A stretch of 58,993 nt of DNA from Chloroflexota bacterium (GTDB taxonomy: Bacteria; Chloroflexota; Dehalococcoidia; JACPPY01): the NCBI GenBank assembly GCA_016190755.1, contig JACPPY010000076.1:1-58993 (forward strand). The letters run 5' to 3'. Below the pieces are notes generated by a model that was not told where the DNA came from, ran no database searches, and saw only the letters and a program-made list of their open reading frames with translations. This document shows positions 26,354 to 35,460 of this stretch, piece by piece. The stretch's first letter is position 1, and each line of letters starts with the position of its first letter. A program made the translations under genes and the position numbers.

Positions 26354-28180
26354 CTATTCCCTATCCAGCCTCAGGACTGCAGCAAAGGCCTCCTGAGGCA
26401 CTTCGACCTCGCCGATGCGCTTAAGCCGTTTCTTACCCTCGGCCTGCTTCTCCAACAGCTTCCGTTTGCGGGTAATGTCGCCGCCGTAGCACTTGGCCAG
26501 CACATCCTTGCGCGAGGCCCTGATAGTCTCGCGGGCTATTATCTTCCCGCCGATAGCCGCTTGTATGGGAACGTCGAACAGCTGCCTTGGAATGAGCCGG
26601 CGCAGCTTATCGGCCAGCCGCCGGCCTTCCTGTTGTGCCTGGTCGGAGCGGATTATCTGTGACAGCGCGTCTACGGGCATTCCGTTGATAAGTATCTGTA
26701 GCTTCACCAGATGTGCCGGGCGATAGCCCGAGAACTCGTAGTCCATGGAGGCATAGCCCTGCGTGCGAGATTTCAACTGGTCATAGAATTCCACTAGCAT
26801 GGCGCTCAACGGCAGGTCGCACTCCAGCAATGCCTGGCCCCAGGTCTGGCGTGCTGCTGACTCCTGTCCCAAGTACTCCAGCCGACGTTGCTCGCCGCCA
26901 CGCTCTGCGACCAACTGCATGACGGCTCCAAGGTACTTTGCCGGCACAACGATGGTCACCTTCATCCAAGGTTCGCGGGCTTCCATTATATCTGCAGGAT
27001 CCGGGAACTCCGAAGGGCTCTTTACGGAAACCACTATGCCGGTCCTTTTGACGACCTGGTAGGCGACGCTGGGAGCGGTTATGAGAAGCGTAAGCCCGAA
27101 CTCACGTTCCAATCTCTCCCGCACAATATCCATGTGAAGCGTGCCGAGGAAGCCACAGCGAAAGCCGGCGCCCAGCGCGCTGCTTGTTTCGGGCTCGTAC
27201 ACAAACGACGCATCGTTCAGCTTCAATTTGCCGAGGGCATCCTGGAGGAACGGGTAATCACTGCTTTCAGCGGGGTATAGCCCGGCGAAGACCATGGGCT
27301 TGGCCGCCCGATATCCAGACAGGGGCTCCGGAGCAGGCCTGTCAAGGTGCGTTATAGTATCGCCGACCGAGCAGTCGCGCACGTTCTTCAAGCCGGTGGC
27401 AATGTAGCCGACCTCACCGGTTTCCAGGTTGTCCGTTGGCACTGGCTGTGGCCGGAACACGCCCACCTCAAGGGCTTCCAACGCCTTGTCGTTGGACATC
27501 ACCTTCAGCCGGTCGTTAGGCTTGACCGCGCCATCGACTACCCGCACATATGCGATCACGCCCTTGTAGTCGTCGTATTTCGAGTCGAACACCAGCGTCT
27601 TCAGCGGCGCAGATAAGTTTCCGATGGGCGAGGGAATACGCTTCACGATGGCTTCGAGCAACTCCTTAACGCCGTTACCTTCCTTTGCCGAAGCAAACAG
27701 TATCTCTTCGGCGGAGAAACCCAGCACATTAACAATTTCATCTGCGACGGCCTCGGGCATGGCGCTTGGCAGGTCTATCTTGTTCACGACCGGTATTAGC
27801 TTCAAGTCATGCTCCATGGCGATATAGACATTGGCCAGCGTCTGGGCCTGTATGCCCTGTGAGGCATCGACAACGAGTATGGCGCCCTCGCAGGCGGCAA
27901 TGCTGCGCGATACCTCATAGGTAAAGTCCACGTGTCCGGGCGTATCTATCAGGTTCAACTGGTAGTCTTGGCCGTCCGCTGCTTTGTAATTCATGCGGAC
28001 AGCTTTGGCCTTTATCGTGATGCCTCTCTCACGCTCCAGAGCCATCTGGTCCATTACCTGCTCACGCATGAGCCGCCTTTCGATGGTCCCGGTAAGCTCC
28101 AGCAGCCGGTCGGCAAGTGTGGACTTACCATGGTCGATATGAGCGATTATGCAGAAGTTCCTTATGTGCTCAAGTTTCAT
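26354..28180 (-). CDS. lepA: Elongation factor 4 (LepA), ribosome back-translocase
   Basis: A 608-residue translational GTPase, the usual LepA length. The G-motifs are AHIDHGKST (12-20), DTPGH near 78, NKID near 132 and SAK near 162. The EF4-specific features are the absence of EF-G domain IV and the presence of a C-terminal domain with KRMKxxG-like [20 protein letters not shown] near 580. It acts on stalled or mistranslocated ribosomes. A perfect TATAAT (minus strand) lies only 8 nt upstream of the ATG, so the mRNA may be leaderless, and no Shine-Dalgarno is present. It is convergent with the coiled-coil gene. Confidence 0.96.
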   Translation of the reverse strand: MKLEHIRNFCIIAHIDHGKSTLADRLLELTGTIERRLMREQVMDQMALERERGITIKAKAVRMNYKAADGQDYQLNLIDTPGHVDFTYEVSRSIAACEGAILVVDASQGIQAQTLANVYIAMEHDLKLIPVVNKIDLPSAMPEAVADEIVNVLGFSAEEILFASAKEGNGVKELLEAIVKRIPSPIGNLSAPLKTLVFDSKYDDYKGVIAYVRVVDGAVKPNDRLKVMSNDKALEALEVGVFRPQPVPTDNLETGEVGYIATGLKNVRDCSVGDTITHLDRPAPEPLSGYRAAKPMVFAGLYPAESSDYPFLQDALGKLKLNDASFVYEPETSSALGAGFRCGFLGTLHMDIVRERLEREFGLTLLITAPSVAYQVVKRTGIVVSVKSPSEFPDPADIMEAREPWMKVTIVVPAKYLGAVMQLVAERGGEQRRLEYLGQESAARQTWGQALLECDLPLSAMLVEFYDQLKSRTQGYASMDYEFSGYRPAHLVKLQILINGMPVDALSQIIRSDQAQQEGRRLADKLRRLIPRQLFDVPIQAAIGGKIIARETIRASRKDVLAKCYGGDITRKRKLLEKQAEGKKRLKRIGEVEVPQEAFAAVLRLDRE

Positions 28181-28188
28181 ATCGTCAT

Positions 28189-28194
28189 ATTATA
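28189..28194 (-). promoter_or_regulatory. -10 TATAAT of lepA with about 2-nt leader
   Basis: On the minus strand a perfect TATAAT ends 8 nt before the lepA ATG at 28180, which predicts a transcript start about 2 nt upstream. The -35 region is poor. Confidence 0.45.
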
Positions 28195-28300
28195 GCGGTC
28201 TGACGCCTGTAATTCCTCTTGCGAGGCCTTCCGCTCTTTCTGACCATGGCGTCCGGGTCGGGGGTACTGGTCATACTGACTTTCGCGCTGATTGCTAAGG

Positions 28301-28309
28301 TGGTAGAAT
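28301..28309 (+). promoter_or_regulatory. Extended -10 TGGTAGAAT for MFS gene
   Basis: TG-N-TAGAAT lies at 28301-28309, 43 nt upstream of the ATG at 28353. The same nine bases occur before alaS (38475-38483). Confidence 0.4.
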
Positions 28310-28352
28310 GCCATTGTCTGAAAGGGCTTATGAAGCATGAGTATCCTGATCA

Positions 28353-29603
28353 ATGCACACGTTCGAATCTCTCAGGCTGCGTGATTTCCGCTTTCTCTGG
28401 CTAGGCCAGCTGGCTACCAATATGGGCCAGTGGATGGACCAGGTCACGAGAGCGTGGCTGATCTACACGCTGACCGGTTCCGCCCTGCAACTGGGTCTGG
28501 TCACCGCTGCACGCGGGGCGCCGATGCTCATATTCGGAGCAGTGGCCGGAGCAGTGGCTGACCGCTACGGGCGCAAGTCACAGCTCATAATCGCCCAATC
28601 TGTCTCTGCTGTTCTGAACGTTGCCCTTGCCGTCCTTGTGGTCACCGGCAGAGTCCAGCCGTGGCACGTTTACGTGACGGCTTTTCTCGCGGGCACAGTG
28701 CACGCATTCCAGAACCCGGCGCGACAGGTCATGATAGACGACCTGGTGGGCAGGGAGCAATTACTCAATGCCATCTCCCTAAACACAGCCGCCGTAAACG
28801 TCAGTCGTAGCGTAGGCCCCGCACTGAGCGGCTTCCTCATAGCCTTTGTCGGTGTGGGCACATCGTATTTCTTGCAGGCGGGTCTGTTTGCCATGTCTAC
28901 AGTGTGGGTATTTCAAATAAGGGTCCCGGATTCTGCCCGCTTGACCTACGGTAAGAACAACATGGCTGGCCAGACCTTGCTGGGCAGCACGCGAGAGGGG
29001 TTTGCATATATAGCGTCGAACCGGACAATACTCGCTATTGTGGTCCTTGGGCTGGCCCCGATGGTACTGGGAATGCCCTTCGTCAGCCTGATGCCTATAT
29101 TCGCCATCGATGTGTTCCACGGCAATTCCGTGACGCAGGGGATATTGTTGACCACGATGGGCGTAGGGGGCATTCTTGGGGCCCTTGCCATAGCGTCGGT
29201 CCGGCGTGGCGAAGCAATGAATGGGGCGCTGATGCTTGGCGCTGCGGCGGGATTCGGCCTTAGCCTGGTGTTCTTTTCCCGTTCTCCCCTGGCGGTCATA
29301 GCGGCATTGTTCACAATGCTGGCCGGGGTATGCCACTGTTCCTATACGGCTCAGGCCCAGACGATGCTTCAAGTGCTAACTCCGACAAACTTGCGCGGGC
29401 GAGTGCTCGGCATATACATGCTAGATAGAGGGCTCACCCCTATAGGCAGCCTGCTTGCCGGTGCGCTGGCCACCTTTCTGGGGGGGCCGTGGGCGGTCAC
29501 ACTGATGGGAGCTTCGTGTTTCCTCCTGGCGACGGGCGTCGCCTTCTTCGCTCCTAACCTGTGGAGGTTGAGGGCCGTGCCCGGTGCCGATGCAGGAACA
29601 TGA
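28353..29603 (+). CDS. MFS transporter, EntS/MFS_3-like
   Basis: A 416-residue protein with about 12 helices. It opens with ESLRLRDFRFLWLGQLATNMGQWMDQVTRAWLIYTLTGSALQLGL, the signature of the MFS_3 (enterobactin exporter-like) group. The loop between helices 2 and 3 carries GAVADRYGRKSQ, and ALSGFLIAFVG and GRVLGIYMLDRGLTPIGSLLAGAL follow the expected spacing. It is probably an exporter of a small molecule; the substrate is unknown. Its stop codon lies 5 nt from the convergent stop of recD2. Confidence 0.85.
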   Translation: MHTFESLRLRDFRFLWLGQLATNMGQWMDQVTRAWLIYTLTGSALQLGLVTAARGAPMLIFGAVAGAVADRYGRKSQLIIAQSVSAVLNVALAVLVVTGRVQPWHVYVTAFLAGTVHAFQNPARQVMIDDLVGREQLLNAISLNTAAVNVSRSVGPALSGFLIAFVGVGTSYFLQAGLFAMSTVWVFQIRVPDSARLTYGKNNMAGQTLLGSTREGFAYIASNRTILAIVVLGLAPMVLGMPFVSLMPIFAIDVFHGNSVTQGILLTTMGVGGILGALAIASVRRGEAMNGALMLGAAAGFGLSLVFFSRSPLAVIAALFTMLAGVCHCSYTAQAQTMLQVLTPTNLRGRVLGIYMLDRGLTPIGSLLAGALATFLGGPWAVTLMGASCFLLATGVAFFAPNLWRLRAVPGADAGT

Positions 29604-29608
29604 GGCCG

Positions 29609-31792
29609 TCACCTGCATTCGAGTCGATTCTGAAGCCGGGTATAACGATGCTGCACTCGGTCGTTCTTCACCGCCAAAGCTACAGCCTTCTTGCTACCGA
29701 CGATTATTGCAAGCCTCCTGGCCCTTGTCAGGGCGGTGTACAACAGGTTCCTCTGAAGCATCATGTAGTGCTGCATCAGCATTGGCACGATCACAGCCGG
29801 GTACTCGCTCCCCTGCGACTTGTGTACGGAGATGGCATAGGCCAGCACTAGCTCATCCAGGTCCGCCCGGTCGTAGCTGACCACTCTCCCATTGAAGTTG
29901 ACCTGTATCCTGTGTTCAACTAGGTCGACGGAAGTCACCCGGCCCACATCGCCGTTGAACACCTCTTTCTCGTAGTTGTTGCAGGTCTGCATTACCCTAT
30001 CACCGGCCCTGAAAATCCTGTCCCCATACGAAACAGCCGACCCCTGAGGGTTGAGCAGCGACTGCATCTCGGCATTGAGGTTGCCTACACCCACCGTGCC
30101 CCTGTGCATGGGAGTCAGTACCTGCACATCCTCAACAGGATCGAGACCGAATGTACTGGGCAGCCTGCGACAGCAGAGCTCCTTCACCACTTCCAGGACC
30201 TTGCCGGGGTCGTCTCGCTCTATGAAATAGAAATCTGTCTTGCCCTGTGCTTTCGTGGAGACAAATTGGCCCTGGTTAACCCGGTGGGCGTTGAGCACGA
30301 TCATGCTCTCCTGGGCCTGCCGGAACACTTCCGTGAGCCGCACTACATCTATGCAGCCTGAGTTGATCATGTCTTTTAGAACGTTTCCCGGCCCCACCGA
30401 GGGCAACTGGTCTACATCACCAACCAGTATAAGCGTAGCCTGCGGGGGAACAGCCTTTAGCGTGTGGTTCATGAGCAAGATATCGATCATGGAGGACTCG
30501 TCTACTATGATCACGTCTGCCTCCAGAGGATAGGCCTCGTTCCTGGCGAAGCCGTGCTCCTTGGGGTTGTACTCCAGCAGCCGGTGTATGGTCTTGGCCT
30601 CGCGGCCGGTGACCTCGGACAACCTCTTCGCTGCTCGTCCAGTTGGTGAGGCCAACAGTATGCGCTGTCGCTTCTTTTCCAGTATCTTTATGAGGCTATT
30701 GATCAACGTCGTCTTGCCGGTGCCCGGGCCACCGGTGATAACCAGCACCTTGCTACGTATAGCCTTCCTTATGGCCTCTTTCTGGAGTTCGGCCAGTTCC
30801 ATACGGTTCGTCTGCTGCACCCATTCAATAGCCTTCTCCACGTCTATTTGAAGTGTTCTCCTGGGGGACTGAAGCAACGTCTTGAGCCTCCTGGCGGCGT
30901 TCACTTCGGCCACGTGCAGCGGTTTAAGGTACACTGGAGTGTCCTCTCCCTCTTCAACCACTACCAGGTCTTGAACGGCAAGCGAGGATACCGCCGCCTC
31001 CAACACACCGGTCTCTACTCCCAGCAGCTCTGAGGCCTTAAGCAACAGGTCCTGGTAGGGGTAATACACATGCCCTTCATCAACCAACTCGCTCAACACA
31101 TGAGCAATGCCGGCCTCGGCCCTTATCTGCGAGCCGGGGTCAACGCCCATGCTGCGGGCGATTATGTCCGCGGTCTTGAAACCGATGCCGGTGACGTCCA
31201 GCGCCAGGCGGTAGGGGTTCTGCGTGACTGTGGGGACAGCTTTGTCGCCATAAACCTTGTAGATTTTTACCGCGTGCGTGGAGCTGACTCCATGGCTTTG
31301 GAGGAAGATCATGACCTGCCTGACCTCTTTCTGCTCATGCCATGCTAAGCAGATCCTTGCTTGCCTGACAGGCCCAATACCCTCGACGTCGAGAAGGCAC
31401 TCAGGCATCTGTTCGATGCGGTCCAGTGTGTCCAGTCCGAACTTCTTCACTATCCTGCTCGCCATGACTGGTCCGATACCCTTGACCAGCCCGGAGCCAA
31501 GGTACTTCTGTATGCCGGTCAATGTAGACGGGAGGATGGAGAGGCAGCTAGAGACGCGGAACTGCCGGCCAAACCTGGAGTCACTGGTCCACTGTCCTGT
31601 CAATCGCAGTGTTTCCCCGGGATTGGGAAGCGCCATGTTGCCGACGATGGTAACGAGGTCGTGGCAACCGGGCACCTGGAGGCGGGCGACCGCGTAGCTG
31701 TTCTCCTCGTTGAAAAAGACAATGCGCTCCAGGACGCCTTCCACAGTGGCCGGTGCAGATGTGGCGCTGCGTTGTGCGGGTTCTGCATGCAT
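29609..31792 (-). CDS. recD2: RecD2-family ATP-dependent 5'-3' DNA helicase
   Basis: A 727-residue SF1B helicase without RecB or RecC partners. The N-terminal OB-like part (EGVLERIVFFNEENSYAVARL) and helix-hairpin-helix repeats (about 95-215: GLVKGIGPVMASRIVKKFG, GIGPVRQARI, VTGIGFKTADIIA) distinguish RecD2 from RecD. Walker A GGPGTGKTT lies at 354-362, Walker B IIVDESSMID near 416, motif III LVGDVDQLPSVGPG, and motifs V-VI YAISVHKSQGSEYPAVIVP and LLYTALTRARR near the end. It acts in replication-linked repair. The minus-strand promoter TTGTCT-N17-TATAGT puts transcription about 2 nt before the ATG, so this too may be leaderless. Confidence 0.93.
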   Translation of the reverse strand: MHAEPAQRSATSAPATVEGVLERIVFFNEENSYAVARLQVPGCHDLVTIVGNMALPNPGETLRLTGQWTSDSRFGRQFRVSSCLSILPSTLTGIQKYLGSGLVKGIGPVMASRIVKKFGLDTLDRIEQMPECLLDVEGIGPVRQARICLAWHEQKEVRQVMIFLQSHGVSSTHAVKIYKVYGDKAVPTVTQNPYRLALDVTGIGFKTADIIARSMGVDPGSQIRAEAGIAHVLSELVDEGHVYYPYQDLLLKASELLGVETGVLEAAVSSLAVQDLVVVEEGEDTPVYLKPLHVAEVNAARRLKTLLQSPRRTLQIDVEKAIEWVQQTNRMELAELQKEAIRKAIRSKVLVITGGPGTGKTTLINSLIKILEKKRQRILLASPTGRAAKRLSEVTGREAKTIHRLLEYNPKEHGFARNEAYPLEADVIIVDESSMIDILLMNHTLKAVPPQATLILVGDVDQLPSVGPGNVLKDMINSGCIDVVRLTEVFRQAQESMIVLNAHRVNQGQFVSTKAQGKTDFYFIERDDPGKVLEVVKELCCRRLPSTFGLDPVEDVQVLTPMHRGTVGVGNLNAEMQSLLNPQGSAVSYGDRIFRAGDRVMQTCNNYEKEVFNGDVGRVTSVDLVEHRIQVNFNGRVVSYDRADLDELVLAYAISVHKSQGSEYPAVIVPMLMQHYMMLQRNLLYTALTRARRLAIIVGSKKAVALAVKNDRVQHRYTRLQNRLECR

Positions 31793-31800
31793 CAGTAGTT

Positions 31801-31829
31801 ACTATAGCAGCAGGTGTTGACACAGACAA
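31801..31829 (-). promoter_or_regulatory. Promoter TTGTCT-N17-TATAGT of recD2
   Basis: On the minus strand, TTGTCT lies at 31829-31824 and TATAGT at 31806-31801 with a 17-nt spacer. The predicted start of transcription is about 31794, 2 nt from the ATG. Confidence 0.55.
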
Positions 31830-31949
31830 ACGGTCGCGGGGTCTCAGGACTGTCTTGCATACTATCTCTTAACCTGTTCGTGTTTATCTCACACACGGTC
31901 TGAAGGCGGCCTCTCAGGACCGTGCGAAATAGGCCATGTGTGGTTTGCC

Positions 31950-32165
31950 CTACTCCCTGCCTTCGTATTTGAAAGAGAGCTTGATCTTTGCTCGGTAGGC
32001 GATGACCTTGCCTTCCTCGACCTGCATATCCAACTCGACGATCTCAGCTATGCGTAGGTCTCGCAGCGTATGTGACGCGGTCTCCACTGCCGTAGCCGCT
32101 GCCTTTTCCCAGGAATCTGGGCTGGTGCCGACCAGCTCGATGATCTTATAAACGCTTCCCACCAA
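31950..32165 (-). CDS. Dodecin flavin-binding protein
   Basis: A 71-residue protein reading VGSVYKIIELVGTSPDSWEKAAATAVETASHTLRDL, then VVELD-type and YRAKIKLSFKYE strands. This is the dodecin pattern, with SVYKIIEL as strand 1, the WEKA helix, and the final strand close to the C-terminus. Dodecins form dodecameric shells that store or buffer flavins such as FMN, riboflavin or lumichrome. The longer frame from 32228 adds 21 residues with no family match. The TTG at 32165 lies 6 nt after an AAGGAGGA site, with a GTG at 32162 next, so I start there. No clear promoter is seen. Confidence 0.88.
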   Translation of the reverse strand: MVGSVYKIIELVGTSPDSWEKAAATAVETASHTLRDLRIAEIVELDMQVEEGKVIAYRAKIKLSFKYEGRE

Positions 32166-32371
32166 GGTGCTCCTCCTTCTGATGTCTACTTCACTCTCCC
32201 TACCTCTAACTTCATAATATACCCGCAACTTCGCCTACTGATTCATTGGTCAGAGCCAGGAGAAGCGACCTTGGTATTCAGCAGTACATCAGCGCAAGGC
32301 GCTCCGGGAGTTCGTTAACGCATCTTGCAATGGGGTAGCCATGAGAGTCCTTTCCGTGTTGGCTGCTGTGG

Positions 32372-32380
32372 TGGTATTAT
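32372..32380 (+). promoter_or_regulatory. Extended -10 TGGTATTAT upstream of propeller gene
   Basis: TG-N-TATTAT lies at 32372-32380, 62 nt before the ATG at 32443. The -35 (TTCCGT) is poor, as expected for extended -10 promoters. Confidence 0.35.
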
Positions 32381-32442
32381 TACTTCACTTAATAGCAAGA
32401 TCAAGCAGGTAATTATCGCGTCTTTTGTTATGGAGGTGCTCG

Positions 32443-33924
32443 ATGGCCGACCGACATAGTTCTTTGTACTTATTGGCACTACTGCTTTTGATCGTGATCA
32501 TGGCTTCTGTAGCATGCAGTTCCAATCCACAGTCAACGACAGCACCCGCTGGGTCGTCCACATCTGCGCCGGCATCTACGTCGGCCCCTACCTCTGCTCT
32601 GAATACTTCATCGGCAATCACGACTCCCACGACCACGACGTCTGTGGCCCGGGTAACTACGACTTCATCTCCGGCGCCGACGGCCACCACCACCACGTCA
32701 ACCACAATACTTATGCCTCCATCGACCATCGCACCTGCGCCGTCGACGACCATATCACCAACACCTAGTCCGACACCAAGGCCCGTGTCCACGCCAGCCA
32801 TTACTCCTACGCCCACAGCAATTCCTGTCGTGACATGGCGTAATACCTTTGGTGGCACAATGGATGATACCGGCACTTGTGTTGAACAGGCTCCCGACGG
32901 CGGGTATCTTGTCGCCGGAATTACTAAGTCCGGAACGGCCACCGGCTCCGACATCTACTTGGTGAAGATCAATTCCCAGGGACAACAAGAATGGGCCAAG
33001 AATATCGGCGCCACGCTTTACGACCAGGGCATGCAAGTGCGGGCGACGAAAGATGGCGGCTATGTCGTGGTAGGAAGAACTTTCGACACCAGTGCCAACC
33101 GGTATCGAGCGATCTTGCTCAAGATAGACTCCAAGGGCAATCAGGAATGGGCTCAGACCTCCACGTTGACGGACAGGCACGCGGAGGGCCAATCGGTACA
33201 GCAGACCACTGATGGCGGATATATACTCGCTGGTTGGGTCTGGACCGATGGCGATGATGCTGCGTACTTGATGAAGACAGACAGCCGGGGAACCAAGGAA
33301 TGGGAAAAGATGTATGGTGGCAACGGTACGGAAGCAGCATATTCGGTTCAACAAGCGTCAGACGGTGGTTACATCATGGTAGGCGAGACGAATAGCTCCG
33401 GCGCCGGCCGCAAAGACATGTATGTGGTCAAGACGGACGCTAAAGGCAGTCAGGAATGGTCCAAGACATTTGGAGGAACCGTCGACGAGATAGCTTACTC
33501 GATCCAGAAAACCTCGGATGGCGGGTACATACTGGCAGGAGAGACCGATTCATTCGGGGCCTACAAGGACGGCTACCTGGTCAAGATTGATGCCAAGGGA
33601 GACCAGCAATGGTACAAAGTTATCGGCGGCAATGGGGAAGACTTCTTCTATTTCGCTCAGCAGACCAAAGACGGCGGATACATAGCCGTTGGCTCGACCA
33701 CCTCCTTCGGCAGAGGCGGGAGAGATGTTTATCTGGTCAAGACTGACGAAAAAGGGAATCAGCTATGGTACAGGACGTTCGGCGAATACACTTATGATAG
33801 CGGGTGGTGGGTACAACAGACCGCGGATGGAGGATACATTATTGCTGGTAGTACTAACTCCTCTGGCCACGGCGTCCTGGATGCCCTTGTAATCAAAACG
33901 GATGCTGATGGCAAAGTCCAATAG
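32443..33924 (+). CDS. Lipoprotein with seven-repeat beta-propeller
   Basis: A 493-residue exported protein. A basic N-terminus and hydrophobic stretch lead to Cys25 in ASVAC, a somewhat degenerate lipobox. A 100-residue Ser/Thr/Pro/Ala linker follows, then seven repeats of about 50 residues, each of the form W-x-T-F-G-G, DGGYIxxGxT, DxYLVKxDxKG. Seven such units fit a seven-bladed beta-propeller anchored outside the membrane on a flexible stalk, probably a binding or adhesion module. The start is the ATG at 32443, with TGGAGGTG upstream, not the frame from 32425. There is no catalytic signature. The blades are so alike that recent duplication is likely. Confidence 0.85.
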   Translation: MADRHSSLYLLALLLLIVIMASVACSSNPQSTTAPAGSSTSAPASTSAPTSALNTSSAITTPTTTTSVARVTTTSSPAPTATTTTSTTILMPPSTIAPAPSTTISPTPSPTPRPVSTPAITPTPTAIPVVTWRNTFGGTMDDTGTCVEQAPDGGYLVAGITKSGTATGSDIYLVKINSQGQQEWAKNIGATLYDQGMQVRATKDGGYVVVGRTFDTSANRYRAILLKIDSKGNQEWAQTSTLTDRHAEGQSVQQTTDGGYILAGWVWTDGDDAAYLMKTDSRGTKEWEKMYGGNGTEAAYSVQQASDGGYIMVGETNSSGAGRKDMYVVKTDAKGSQEWSKTFGGTVDEIAYSIQKTSDGGYILAGETDSFGAYKDGYLVKIDAKGDQQWYKVIGGNGEDFFYFAQQTKDGGYIAVGSTTSFGRGGRDVYLVKTDEKGNQLWYRTFGEYTYDSGWWVQQTADGGYIIAGSTNSSGHGVLDALVIKTDADGKVQ

Positions 33925-34016
33925 GGTAAATATCAACTTTGCTTCTGTCCAGGTCACCGAAAAATACTGTCTGTCCGGCCAGCGTCCAGCATCGCGGCAG
34001 CATTCGGCGGCTTGCA

Positions 34017-35150
34017 CTATGCCGGGTTCATTACTCTGCCAACGAAGAGGACGCTGCCGGTCTTGATATCACGTATCAGGAAGACGAATGGGCGATCGAT
34101 GCTCATAGTCTTGATTTCCGCGGGCATGCCAGTTGTCCCCACAATCACTCCTGTGGCGGCAGCAGCTTCGGTGCCGTTTTCATCAACGGAGACATAAGCC
34201 TTATGCACCACGTCCGTGATGTATAGGTCCTTCGCACCGTCCATGCCGGAGAAATCAGCCTGTGCTGCATCAAAGGCCACTCGCATGCCTAGTTGGCTCA
34301 GAGTCTGTTTGAGGCCGAGCTCTGCCTCTATCTTGAATTTGGGCATGGTCAGGTCTACTTCGTTGACCTTCAGGCTCTGAATGATCTGGGACACCTTCTG
34401 GTTGTCCAACCCGGTTTCAAAAATCTTGAACTGGCCCGCCTTCGGCAGCAGTATGATCATGGCGAGCTCACCACCATCATAAGGCAGCTGCACCGCCTGG
34501 TAGCTATCTCCTTCAGCATAAGGGAAACTGTGCCTTTGCTTCATCATGGCTGCGCTGACCTGGCTATTGTTCAGCAGTGTGAATTTGCCCTCTACGGTAG
34601 ACTCTTTCCTGAATTGAGAAGCCCAGGCGGCATTGAAATAGATGGCGTTGGTGAGCACCAGGCGGGTCAATTCATTGATGGCACCGGTTGGTAGCAGGTC
34701 CTTGATCTTGCCTTCGGTCTGCTCACTGACCCACTGGTTGATGATCTGCCGTGAGGGTTCGGGGGACTTAATGTAGTCTACAATGCGCAAACCAGCACCA
34801 TAGTTCTCCGCCAGCAAATCCAGGTAGGCCGAAAGGAACTTGAAGTCCTTCTGCCCCCAGATAGCATTGACTACCTTGAGACGGAAGCCTTTTTCATCCT
34901 GTCCTTTGGCTCCTTGTCCTCGTTTAGCCAATTCCATGTCCAGCTTGTTGAAGGCGGGATGTAACTGTCCCTGGGCTAGAAGGAACTGCATGGCGGCGGC
35001 CATCTCCATCTCCGTTTGGGCTCTTGCCCCTCCATAGGTCATGGCTAAGGCTTGAGAGATGCTGTAAGACGAGTAGAAGAGGTTGCCATCTTTCTCTTTG
35101 AGCAGTTGATAGATTGAAGGAGAAGGCACTGTTGCCTTTGACCAGATCAT
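34017..35150 (-). CDS. Serpin, main body (frame broken near N-terminus)
   Basis: This open frame holds nearly all of a serpin fold: KDGNLFYSSYSISQALAMTYGGARAQTE, an LVLTNAIYFNAAWASQF shutter block, and the hinge and reactive loop ENGTEAAAATGVIVGTTG followed by DRPFVFLIRDIKTGSVLFVGRVMNP. The Ala-rich hinge (P15-P9 G-T-E-A-A-A-A) is the kind found in inhibitory serpins. Counting from the hinge puts the scissile bond near T-G before MP, so P1 is probably Thr, giving weak specificity for small-residue proteases. The first 13 residues of this frame (MIWSKATVPSPSI) are not serpin. The true N-terminus lies in the overlapping frame 35110-35289, offset by one base. Confidence 0.88.
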   Translation of the reverse strand: MIWSKATVPSPSIYQLLKEKDGNLFYSSYSISQALAMTYGGARAQTEMEMAAAMQFLLAQGQLHPAFNKLDMELAKRGQGAKGQDEKGFRLKVVNAIWGQKDFKFLSAYLDLLAENYGAGLRIVDYIKSPEPSRQIINQWVSEQTEGKIKDLLPTGAINELTRLVLTNAIYFNAAWASQFRKESTVEGKFTLLNNSQVSAAMMKQRHSFPYAEGDSYQAVQLPYDGGELAMIILLPKAGQFKIFETGLDNQKVSQIIQSLKVNEVDLTMPKFKIEAELGLKQTLSQLGMRVAFDAAQADFSGMDGAKDLYITDVVHKAYVSVDENGTEAAAATGVIVGTTGMPAEIKTMSIDRPFVFLIRDIKTGSVLFVGRVMNPA

Positions 35151-35289
35151 CCAGATCAGATTGGCTAACGACGGGTGAAGTCTGGCGTGGCTTGTCTGAT
35201 TTCAATTCGGCGGCGCTGACCGGCTGTACGCATGATGCCAACGTCAACACAAGAATCAAGGACAAAAACAAAGCTGCCGCTCTTTTCAT
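35110..35289 (-). pseudogene. Serpin N-terminus (signal peptide, helix A) in shifted frame
   Basis: From the ATG at 35289 (AAGGAA upstream) this frame encodes a lipoprotein signal ending LTLASC (Cys20), then SQSDLDDLVKGNSAFSFNL, the start of serpin helix A, before running into unrelated residues. The next serpin residues, YQLLKEKDGNLFYSS, lie in the other frame starting at 35111. Joining the two gives a normal lipoprotein serpin of about 424 residues. The join needs a +1 shift near 35112, as from a 2-nt deletion or a 1-nt insertion. Both halves lack other lesions, so this is a recent mutation or an assembly error. No slippery run is visible. Confidence 0.75.
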
Positions 35290-35460
35290 GACGTCATTCC
35301 TTAACAGTGAACGTGGGCGTCAACACCCACAACTATATTACAACGAATAGAACTCCAGAAAGTTTCTCCGCAATAGCCTGTAACATTTTTCGCTCCTCCT
35401 GCGTTACTAGGTGTATACGTACCTCGTCATGAGGAATTCTTGCAAGAAAGGAGCACTCGG

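Noticed and set aside
28353..28380. tRNA T-arm-like GTTCGAATC
   Set aside because: It is inside the MFS start region, with no acceptor or anticodon stem around it.
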